Below are positions 1-5,023 of a stretch of DNA of 5,646 nt, in pieces. The notes beneath the pieces were generated by a model. The model did not search any database. It saw nothing but the letters and a program-made list of their open reading frames with translations, and was not told the DNA's origin. A program made the translations under genes and the position numbers. The stretch comes from Candidatus Nitrosopumilus sp. (GTDB lineage Archaea; Thermoproteota; Nitrososphaeria; Nitrososphaerales; Nitrosopumilaceae), in contig JAOUAE010000089.1 of the NCBI GenBank assembly GCA_029861085.1, forward strand, positions 1 to 5,646, written 5' to 3'. Each line of letters opens with the position of its first letter. The stretch's first letter is position 1.

Positions 1-171
1 TGATTTCATTAACGGTTTTACGCCTGCATTGATAATTCCTGTAAGTGTCCTTCCATAAGCATTAACAATTCCTACATATCTGATGTTATTTGATATTTGG
101 ATGATGCTCTGACATTTTTTTCTATAACTTATAATGGAATCTTTCCATTTTTCGGATGGGATCTTATTCAT
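1..171 (-). CDS. Small thaumarchaeal hypothetical protein, N-terminal part (3' end beyond window edge)
   Basis: An open frame of 57 codons reads leftward from an ATG at 171-169 and leaves the window without a stop. The visible protein begins MNKIPSEKWKD and continues with an amphipathic stretch into a segment reading IRYVGIVNAYGRTLTGIINAG, ending in VKPLMKS. This pattern of an I-R-[FY]-[AV]-G strand, an N-x-x-G-R turn and a G-[LV]-x-P-L helix resembles a small soluble hypothetical family that is abundant in Nitrosopumilus-type archaea; I believe it is annotated as DUF6659, but that is from memory. Its function is unknown to me; the fold may be a PAS- or roadblock-like sensor, which is speculation. 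No Shine-Dalgarno motif precedes the ATG, as expected for a leaderless or short-leader archaeal transcript. It lies beyond the likely terminator of the glutamate synthase operon and so is probably a separate unit. Confidence 0.6.
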   Translation of the reverse strand, partial: MNKIPSEKWKDSIISYRKKCQSIIQISNNIRYVGIVNAYGRTLTGIINAGVKPLMKS

Positions 172-210
172 ACTAAAAATTAGTTTGGAACTTGTTAATG
201 ATTATTACTG

Positions 211-228
211 AATTAAAAGAAATAAAAC
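211..228 (-). promoter_or_regulatory. Possible TATA region for the small gene starting at 171
   Basis: On the minus strand this AT-rich stretch reads TTTTATTTCTTTTAATT. The TTTTAATT part is centred about 43 nt before the ATG at 171, which would give a leader of roughly 17 nt. No other box is clearly better, and chance matches are common in DNA this AT-rich, so the call is weak. Confidence 0.22.
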
Positions 229-305
229 ATATTACGGAATGTATCAATGAACAGCCTACCTAACATTGTATAGAAGTGTGACTACGGGTGGAGTTGGACA
301 AGCTG

Positions 306-350
306 AAAAAATAAAAAAATTTAGATTCAAAATTGCTTAGTGATGCAATT
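306..350 (-). terminator. Hairpin followed by T tracts, probable terminator of the glutamate synthase operon
   Basis: A perfect 6-bp inverted repeat (AATTGC at 331-336, GCAATT at 345-350, 8-nt loop) is followed, in the minus-strand direction, by a T7-A-T6 run at 306-319. Archaeal termination depends mainly on U tracts, so this run is the best candidate stop for transcripts that leave the last operon gene (coding end at 446). It lies about 100-140 nt past that stop. A shorter T5 run at 425-429, about 20 nt after the stop, could act as an earlier weak terminator. The same hairpin is followed by T5 at 356-360 on the plus strand, but no plus-strand gene needs it. Confidence 0.45.
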
Positions 351-445
351 CATACTTTTTACTCTTAAATTAAAAATGTATGATTTTCTTTAATTTCAAT
401 TTAGTATTAATTACTAATTCTTAGAAAAACAGTTTCAGATATAAT

Positions 446-1357
446 TTAGTGTACGGTGTTTTCATCTGTGACTATCTTTTCAAAGTCCTTAAAATTAATT
501 TCTTTATGTTTTATGTTGACAATATCTAATCTTGAATTTGTTTTAGAAAAAGCATCCAAATTTGCAATATCAAGATCCCTTTCAAATATTCTTAGAACAT
601 TTTTAATTTTTTCATAGTCACTTTCATCCAATTTTTTTATTGTTGCTCCTTTGCCCGTTGTCGTTCCTTGTTTTGTGTATATTATGCCCCCCACCATACC
701 TGCTCCAAATAATTCACCAGGTTCGCCTAAATTCATCAAAACTCCATCTGACATGTATAATCCTGAATTAAATCCAGCTCCAAATGTCACCAGATTGCCA
801 CCTCTTGCCTGAGCCATCGCCCTTTCCATACAGCCCCTTCTGACTAGAATATCTACTCCATGACTGTAATTAGTTGATTGGTTGTTCTGTCCTACAAGTT
901 CAGTAGCTAGGCCATCTATTACAAATTTTCCGCAATATCCTTTGTCGGCCAAGCCGTTTTCCGCATGTCCCTTTACTGTCCAAGTTCCATTAAAATTACA
1001 AAATGCCCCAAAAAAGTTACCCACGTTTCCCTCTACGGTCAGATTCAGATTTATGGGCTCTGAGAAACCAAAAACGCCAATTCTGTAGAGTGCCCGGGGA
1101 TTTTTTATGGTTATGTTGCTTTCACCGTCTTCGATTTTTTTTCGAAGTATGGAGTTTGTCAGATTTTCATAAAGGATGGGGGCACTGGTAACATCTCCGA
1201 ATTTTTCAATTGCTGCATTTTTCAAACCTTCTGGGATGGATACTTGGAATCTTTCATGTAGTTTTTTCTTTAGCAAATCAAATTCGTTCGAACCTGAACT
1301 TGTAGATGCGACATCATTTGCCAAAGCCCTTATTTCATCAATATCCAGTGTGTACAT
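446..1357 (-). CDS. GXGXG beta-helix subunit of a split glutamate synthase (GltB C-terminal domain type, MgsB-like)
   Basis: This 303-residue protein corresponds to the C-terminal GXGXG domain of glutamate synthase, here a free subunit. In GltB this right-handed beta helix is structural and holds the amidotransferase and synthase domains in register. The helix occupies roughly residues 84-228, with glycine-spaced turns such as VEGNVGNFFGAF (108-119), VKGHAENG (128-135), GYCGKFVIDG (140-149), NLVTFGAGFNSG (188-199) and GELFGAGMVGG (214-224). Residues 1-83 form a charged, probably helical leader ending in a short ITIKNP strand, and residues 240-303 a charged, probably helical tail. At 303 residues it is longer than the MgsB proteins I recall (about 230). 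The ATG is 1 nt after the stop of the amidotransferase gene and is preceded by AGGA at 1364-1367, so coupling is likely. It is the last gene of the operon. FwdC of formylmethanofuran dehydrogenase shares this fold, but the neighbours favour the glutamate synthase role. Confidence 0.85.
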   Translation of the reverse strand: MYTLDIDEIRALANDVASTSSGSNEFDLLKKKLHERFQVSIPEGLKNAAIEKFGDVTSAPILYENLTNSILRKKIEDGESNITIKNPRALYRIGVFGFSEPINLNLTVEGNVGNFFGAFCNFNGTWTVKGHAENGLADKGYCGKFVIDGLATELVGQNNQSTNYSHGVDILVRRGCMERAMAQARGGNLVTFGAGFNSGLYMSDGVLMNLGEPGELFGAGMVGGIIYTKQGTTTGKGATIKKLDESDYEKIKNVLRIFERDLDIANLDAFSKTNSRLDIVNIKHKEINFKDFEKIVTDENTVH

Positions 1358-1358
1358 T

Positions 1359-2216
1359 TTAATTCCTGTAAAAGATTCTTGGTTTCCCGGGATGAGGTGT
1401 CTCTATTTTTGTTGTAGCTCCTACTACATCAAGTGCCGACAAATCAGTGGCCATTGCCCAAAATGGAGGTTGACCATTAGTCCCAGGATTATATCCTATG
1501 ATGCCTTTTCTTGTCCCAAATTTATCGCGCACAATCGCAATCGAATCTGAAGTGGCAGCTATGTAAGTAAAGGGGCCGTCAGCCCTTGCTACAAATTCAC
1601 GATGTGCTTTTTCTATGTCTCCATGTTTTAGAATTCTGCTTGCTAGAAAAACGGCGATAACTTCAGAGTCACTATCTGTATGAAATGTAAATCCTTCCAA
1701 TTCTAATGAATCTCGTAACAGGTTATAATTTGTGATCTCTCCATTGTGAACTATTGCAATATCTGGCAGGATTGTAGTACTGAATGGATGAGTATTGTAT
1801 GGAGTTACCCTGCTGCTTGTTGCAATTCTTAGATGGCCTATGCCATGAGAGCCATTCATTTTTCGTATGCCAAATTTTTTATCAAGGTCTTTGGCCAATC
1901 CAGTTTCTTTGAGTATCGTCATTTCGTTTTCAAAGCTAAAAAAGTGACATTCAGGATCTTGGTTAATTTTTTGTAAATTCTCAGATACATTTTCTGATGA
2001 GGACTTAACCTCATCGATGGCATAATCATATGTTCCTTCTTTTCTGAAATTTTTTATTTTGAAAGAATTCCCCATGTTACTTTTGTCAAATATTGCGATT
2101 CCAGCTCCATCCTGAGCTCTTATCTGCTGACTTTCCATCATATCTTGCAAAATTGAGCCTACTGGAGAATGACGCAGTTTATTATCATCCATCATGAGTC
2201 CACAAATTCCGCACAT
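1359..2216 (-). CDS. Class II glutamine amidotransferase subunit of a split glutamate synthase (GltB N-terminal domain type, MgsA-like)
   Basis: This 285-residue protein is a complete Ntn-type glutaminase domain, predicted to hydrolyse glutamine to glutamate and ammonia. The sequence opens MCGICG, so Cys2 becomes the N-terminal nucleophile once Met1 is removed, and this fixes the start. Further class II motifs are present in order: RAQDGAGIA (33-41), GHLRIAT (127-133, with the substrate-binding Arg130), THPFS (142-146), HNGEITN (157-163, with the oxyanion-hole Asn158 and Gly159) and TDSDSEV (180-186). An insertion between about residues 45 and 120 separates the first motif from GHLR. No phosphoribosyltransferase, sugar isomerase or asparagine synthetase domain follows, so it is not PurF, GlmS or AsnB and must hand its ammonia to a partner, most simply the FMN subunit of the same operon. 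Its ATG directly follows the TAA of the preceding gene and has a strong GGAAGGAG signal 8 nt upstream. Confidence 0.92.
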   Translation of the reverse strand: MCGICGLMMDDNKLRHSPVGSILQDMMESQQIRAQDGAGIAIFDKSNMGNSFKIKNFRKEGTYDYAIDEVKSSSENVSENLQKINQDPECHFFSFENEMTILKETGLAKDLDKKFGIRKMNGSHGIGHLRIATSSRVTPYNTHPFSTTILPDIAIVHNGEITNYNLLRDSLELEGFTFHTDSDSEVIAVFLASRILKHGDIEKAHREFVARADGPFTYIAATSDSIAIVRDKFGTRKGIIGYNPGTNGQPPFWAMATDLSALDVVGATTKIETPHPGKPRIFYRN

Positions 2217-3362
2217 TTACTTTTCTCCTTCCATTACAAGGTTAATGATTTTCTGTTTTTCTTGTTGGTTAACTGAAATATTTTTTGTATTGATATACTC
2301 ATCAAATATTTCCTCAACTATGTTTCTATAGGTTTTATCTACGCCTTCCAAAGGAATATCTCCTTGTATACTTGCCTTAATGCTGGATGTTCTAAAATCA
2401 CTGGGAGATAAATTGTGAAAGTCACTGTATCCAACGGCTGCAGGAATACCTGTTAATTCACTTTTTGTGGCAATCATATGGTTGAAAATCTTTTGTGCTG
2501 TAATTTCTTCGTCAAAGAAATTTTCTGAATGATAACCAACTTTAGCAATCAAAAGACTGGTGTCATAGCCAATAATATCCGCACCCAACCCTGCCGCTTT
2601 TACCATCTTTCCTGCATTGTTTACATCGCCTGCAACAACTAAGCAGGCACCGTCATTTTCCTTTCCTCTGTAAAACTCGTTCATAGCTGATTTTGCATCG
2701 TGTATGACTGCAATTGCATGTTTTCCCTTATACTTTTCACTTTTTGTAATATCGTCTGTGTTCACTAGAATCCCATCAATACCTAATTCAAGCAATTTTG
2801 CTATATAGTGTGAAAAATCACCATCCACCTCAACTAGAATGGGACCGTCAAACTCCTTGCGAATTTTTTCAATTTTTTCCTCTGTTTTGACTCCAATGTA
2901 TTCTAACACAATTCCGTCTGGGTCAGCTAGTTTGCTAATGTCATCCAATATCTGAAAGTGTGGATATTTCCTTTCATCACAAGGTTCATCTCTTGATATT
3001 AATCCAACAGTTGATCTGTTGTCATCTAAATAATCCAAGGCCAAATATAGAGCATCCTTTGAACTTTGAGACAAATCAAATTTGCCGTAAATCAGAATCG
3101 GTATTTTCAAAGATATTTTTTGATCTCCTTTTCGCCCAATCTTAGTTGTGAGTTTGATTTTCTCCCTATAAGGATCAAATGGAGGTCTGGACAATTGTGC
3201 ACCGAGTGCAACAATGTATTCCCATAGGTTTCCTTCTTTTTCAGAACCACTTTTCCCTCTGATTGTTCTTACTACATCATCAGTAGACTCTTTTCTGGGT
3301 AAACCTGTATTGCAAAGCTCCAATATCGATTTTCTAATTAGGGCTTTTTCATTCAGTCTCAA
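2217..3362 (-). CDS. Degenerate FMN-barrel paralogue of the glutamate synthase subunit, probable non-catalytic partner
   Basis: This 381-residue protein is a diverged, shortened relative of the glutamate synthase FMN-binding TIM barrel encoded just upstream. Visible matches include LGAQLSRPPFDPYRE (53-67) followed by KIPILIYG (86-93), the position of the catalytic subunit's VPFSVGGMSYGS; PDGIVLEYIG (148-157) against ADGIEIKIGQ; and GPILVEVDGD (173-182) against IPIIVKVGAS. Near the C-terminus LVVAGDVNNAGKMVKAAGLG (241-260) matches LLVNGGIWDSERIAKIIALG, and AQKIFNHMIATKSEL (289-303) matches the GIFNYVKATKIEL helix. Missing are the NTGEGG loop, the QGAKIGHGG loop, the VGGTGAAP loop and all three [3Fe-4S] cysteines, whose place is taken by GYHSENFFDEE. 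I infer a structural or regulatory pseudoenzyme rather than a second synthase. The start is TTG, supported by AAGGTGG six nt upstream; no ATG occurs in frame before residue 227. It overlaps the previous gene by 4 nt (TTGA) and abuts the amidotransferase gene. The frame is intact, so this is not a pseudogene. Confidence 0.85.
   Translation of the reverse strand: MRLNEKALIRKSILELCNTGLPRKESTDDVVRTIRGKSGSEKEGNLWEYIVALGAQLSRPPFDPYREKIKLTTKIGRKGDQKISLKIPILIYGKFDLSQSSKDALYLALDYLDDNRSTVGLISRDEPCDERKYPHFQILDDISKLADPDGIVLEYIGVKTEEKIEKIRKEFDGPILVEVDGDFSHYIAKLLELGIDGILVNTDDITKSEKYKGKHAIAVIHDAKSAMNEFYRGKENDGACLVVAGDVNNAGKMVKAAGLGADIIGYDTSLLIAKVGYHSENFFDEEITAQKIFNHMIATKSELTGIPAAVGYSDFHNLSPSDFRTSSIKASIQGDIPLEGVDKTYRNIVEEIFDEYINTKNISVNQQEKQKIINLVMEGEK
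2225..2232 (-). promoter_or_regulatory. Shine-Dalgarno site of the amidotransferase gene
   Basis: The minus strand reads GGAAGGAG, 8 nt before the ATG at 2216 and inside the final codons of the barrel paralogue. Together with the exact TAA-ATG junction it points to reinitiation by ribosomes finishing the upstream gene. Confidence 0.75.
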
Positions 3363-4837
3363 ATTTTTCCACCTTGAAAATTAAGAGCATTAATCGAATC
3401 ATCTATTTTTGATTGGATCTTTGATACATGATTTGTTCCATCATAGAAAGGAAGTTCTGAAATTATACTGGTTAGTAAGTTATTTACTGAAATATCAGTC
3501 ATTTCAATATCTTCAATCTTTTTCCTTCCTAGTGAGCCCGCAATATTTTGCAGTTCAATTTTTGTTGCTTTGACATAGTTGAAAATCCCCTCAGCACTTT
3601 TTTCCACATCAAGCTTCTCATGGGATCCTGTAATTCCAGCAGGACAGATATCTGTATGACATTCCTGAATTAAGGTACATCCCATTGCAAGTAAAAATCC
3701 AGTTCCAATTCCAACACCATCTGCCCCAAGAGCAATTATTTTGGCGATTCTTTCTGAATCCCAAATGCCACCGTTCACTAGTAGTTTGAAACCATCTTTG
3801 TCATGTATCTCATAGTAATCATTCATTGCATCTCGAATAGGATGTAGTGATGCTATGGTATTAATTCCAATATCTTCTCTGACTTCATATGGCGCAGCTC
3901 CGGTTCCCCCGACCAATCCATCAACAGTAGCACAGTCTGCATATGATTTTAGGATAATTTCCATATCATCATAAATTCGTGAGGCCCCAACTTTCACAAT
4001 TATGGGGATTTCCCAGTTTGTTAACTCTCTAAGTTCAAGTACTTTTGCAACCAAATCTTCAGGCCCTAAAATATCCAGATGCCTTGATGGGGAATGGGCA
4101 GGTTTGTGTGGAAGTATTCCACGGTTTTCTGCAACCAGTTCTGTTACTTTGGATCCTGGAAGTATTCCTCCATGACCAATCTTTGCCCCCTGACCGATTT
4201 TTATCTCTATGCCATCAGCATTTAGAAGATAGGCAGGATCCTTCCAAAATCTACCCGACGCATATTGAACCACTAGTGGATATTCTCTAGTGAATAATTC
4301 ATCAACATCTATCTCTTCCAAGTGATTTGCTCTTAGTAGCTTGTCCGTAAACTGTAAAATTGAATTCCAATGAGTTTTTGATAATTTTTCTCTGGATTTT
4401 TCTGTACCGTAAATTTCCCATGGTAACGCACCCCCCTCGCCGGTATTCATCAAGATTTTAATTCCATTTTTTGCAAGTCTGTTTAATGCAAGATGCATTG
4501 ATATTTTTGCAGGTAGTTTTATTGAACCATAACTCATGCCACCTACTGAGAAAGGAACATCTGTTTTGATAATTTTTTTGGAGTATCGCCCTCCGATAAT
4601 TAAGGAAGCATCAACATCGGAATAATCCTGTGTTGAATTTATTTTTGCATTGTTAATCATTATGTTTGAAAAATAATCATTTTGGGAATGTGCACCCAGA
4701 CTTGCATAAGGGACTAGTCCATCTGCCGCTTTTTGTGCATCAAGTAGGAGACTTTTTAGATCAGCTACACGGCCCTCGTTTTTTACAACCTTGGCCATGT
4801 CCCATCGAAAATTCATAACATCTTTGGGTAATGGCAT
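3359..4837 (-). CDS. gltB: FMN/[3Fe-4S] catalytic subunit of a split, probably ferredoxin-dependent glutamate synthase
   Basis: With an ATG start at 4837 the product has 492 residues and is the stand-alone synthase domain of GltB: an FMN TIM barrel that combines 2-oxoglutarate and ammonia into glutamate. Motifs in order are VGGMSYGS (98-105), NTGEGG (131-136), the K-I-G-Q-G-A-K-x-G-H-G-G-x-L-P-G loop (213-228), SPSRHLDI (249-256), VKVGA (281-285), VDGLVGGTGAAP (305-316) and the phosphate-binding VNGGIWDS (354-361) plus GIGTG (376-380). Cysteines 387, 393 and 398 have the C-x5-C-x4-C spacing of the GltB [3Fe-4S] cluster, implying electron input, likely from ferredoxin because no GltD-type flavoprotein is visible. 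The frame stays open to another ATG at 4897, adding 20 residues (MVIIGKNNQS...). I prefer 4837 because a TATA box lies 27 nt before it and the extra codons coincide with promoter-like repeats; 4897 remains possible. It is the first gene of the operon and is divergent from the glutamine synthetase gene. Confidence 0.9.
   Translation of the reverse strand: MPLPKDVMNFRWDMAKVVKNEGRVADLKSLLLDAQKAADGLVPYASLGAHSQNDYFSNIMINNAKINSTQDYSDVDASLIIGGRYSKKIIKTDVPFSVGGMSYGSIKLPAKISMHLALNRLAKNGIKILMNTGEGGALPWEIYGTEKSREKLSKTHWNSILQFTDKLLRANHLEEIDVDELFTREYPLVVQYASGRFWKDPAYLLNADGIEIKIGQGAKIGHGGILPGSKVTELVAENRGILPHKPAHSPSRHLDILGPEDLVAKVLELRELTNWEIPIIVKVGASRIYDDMEIILKSYADCATVDGLVGGTGAAPYEVREDIGINTIASLHPIRDAMNDYYEIHDKDGFKLLVNGGIWDSERIAKIIALGADGVGIGTGFLLAMGCTLIQECHTDICPAGITGSHEKLDVEKSAEGIFNYVKATKIELQNIAGSLGRKKIEDIEMTDISVNNLLTSIISELPFYDGTNHVSKIQSKIDDSINALNFQGGKI
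3369..3375 (-). promoter_or_regulatory. Strong Shine-Dalgarno site that fixes a TTG start
   Basis: The minus strand reads AAGGTGG here, then AAAAAT, then the TTG at 3362. AGGTG is complementary to the archaeal 16S rRNA tail, and the 6-nt spacing is ideal. It lies inside the last codons of the FMN subunit gene. It supports TTG initiation of the barrel paralogue in the absence of any nearby ATG. Confidence 0.75.
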
Positions 4838-4860
4838 TTCTCTACGTTTTTTTATATTCC

Positions 4861-4868
4861 TATAAAAA
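4861..4868 (-). promoter_or_regulatory. TATA box candidate for the glutamate synthase operon, leaderless model
   Basis: The minus strand reads TTTTTATA, centred about 27 nt before the ATG at 4837. That is the usual distance from an archaeal TATA box to the transcription start, so a transcript from it would begin at or beside the ATG, as is common for first genes of archaeal operons. Competing boxes exist on the same strand: TTTTTAAAG at 4934-4942, which would suit the ATG at 4897 with a leader of about 14 nt, and TATTTAATTC at 4910-4919. The choice decides the true N-terminus. Confidence 0.45.
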
Positions 4869-4869
4869 G

Positions 4870-4888
4870 ATTGGTTATTCTTACCAAT
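4870..4888. repeat. Inverted repeat ATTGGT-N7-ACCAAT, possible regulator site
   Basis: Two perfect 6-bp arms, ATTGGT at 4870-4875 and ACCAAT at 4883-4888, are separated by 7 nt. The element begins 2 nt upstream (minus-strand sense) of the TTTTTATA box, where a dimeric regulator could contact or block TBP/TFB. Its right arm is shared with the first unit of the 10-bp tandem repeats, which strengthens the case for a binding-site cluster. The binding protein is unknown. Confidence 0.4.
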
Positions 4889-4910
4889 TATTACCATTCA
4901 TTACCAATAG
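4881..4910. repeat. Three tandem 10-bp repeats in the divergent promoter region
   Basis: The plus strand carries TTACCAATTA, TTACCATTCA and TTACCAATAG back to back, sharing TTACCA at every position and an exact 10-nt period. A spacing of one helical turn puts all copies on the same DNA face, typical of cooperative regulator binding. The array lies upstream of the preferred operon TATA box and would overlap the alternative start codon at 4897-4895. No regulator can be named from the sequence. Confidence 0.5.
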
Positions 4911-4932
4911 AATTAAATACCCAGTCCAATTC

Positions 4933-4940
4933 TTTAAAAA
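4933..4940 (+). promoter_or_regulatory. TATA-like box for the glutamine synthetase gene, possibly bidirectional
   Basis: TTTAAAAA on the plus strand would place transcription start near 4962 and give a leader of about 60 nt before the ATG at 5024. Its core TTTAAA is a palindrome, and on the minus strand TTTTTAAAG could drive the divergent operon if the 4897 start is used. A weaker alternative for the plus strand lies near 4978-4984. Confidence 0.35.
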
Positions 4941-4955
4941 TGTGTACATCTCACA
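4941..4955. promoter_or_regulatory. TGTG-N7-CACA dyad, possible operator
   Basis: Arms TGTG (4941-4944) and CACA (4952-4955) flank a 7-nt centre immediately downstream of the plus-strand TTTAAAAA box. That position would suit a repressor of the glutamine synthetase gene. Dyads of this size are typical of archaeal Lrp/AsnC-type regulators, but arms of 4 bp can arise by chance. It does not match the GGAA-N8-TTCC operator of the methanogen nitrogen regulator NrpR. Confidence 0.25.
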
Positions 4956-5013
4956 ACAAAAGATTTTCGATGGTTTGAATTTAGAGAATAGTAATTTGCA
5001 TAAAATAATCTTT

Positions 5014-5018
5014 GGTGA
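5014..5018 (+). promoter_or_regulatory. Shine-Dalgarno site of the glutamine synthetase gene
   Basis: GGTGA lies 5 nt before the ATG at 5024 and is complementary to the archaeal 16S rRNA tail. With an in-frame TAA at 5006-5008 it leaves the ATG as the clear start. Confidence 0.65.
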
Positions 5019-5023
5019 AAAAT

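Larger units (their letters stand above)
172..445. other. Intergenic region with no supported gene
   Basis: This 274-base AT-rich stretch separates the operon end from the small gene at the left edge. It contains the hairpin and T tracts listed separately and a possible TATA box for the small gene. Two tiny plus-strand frames occur (198-263, 21 codons; 278-340, 20 codons from GTG), but neither has convincing initiation signals. I see no tRNA-like cloverleaf, repeat array or mobile-element end. Confidence 0.6.

Noticed and set aside
198..263. Plus-strand 21-codon frame beginning MIITELKEIK
   Set aside because: It is too short, has no proper ribosome site, and lies in the upstream region of the opposite-strand gene. 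Chance frames of this size are expected.
266..340. Plus-strand frame from TTG 266 or GTG 278 containing VTTGGVGQAEKIKK
   Set aside because: It looks somewhat protein-like and could be a remnant C-terminus, but it has no start signal and a TGA at 248-250 closes it upstream. I could not assign it to any family.
882..1191. Overlapping plus-strand frames of 68 and 62 codons (882-1088 and 1003-1191)
   Set aside because: They lie antisense to the GXGXG subunit gene, which has clear glycine-repeat motifs, and their products show no family-like pattern.
1176..1550. Plus-strand frame of 124 codons
   Set aside because: It spans antisense the junction between two well-supported genes, and its composition (rich in S, F and C) is typical of a reverse-strand shadow.
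2960..3145. Plus-strand frame of 61 codons
   Set aside because: It is antisense to the barrel paralogue and has no initiation signals or motifs.
2217..3362. Pseudogene interpretation of the barrel paralogue
   Set aside because: The frame is uninterrupted for 381 codons, the ribosome site is strong and the flanking genes are tightly coupled. Loss of catalytic residues is better explained by a non-catalytic protein.
4045..4290. Plus-strand frame of 81 codons
   Set aside because: It is antisense to the core FMN-binding loops of the catalytic subunit.
446..4837. A mobile element, CRISPR array or defence system
   Set aside because: No transposase, integrase, terminal inverted repeats, spaced direct repeats or nuclease motifs were seen. 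The window reads as a core-metabolism locus.
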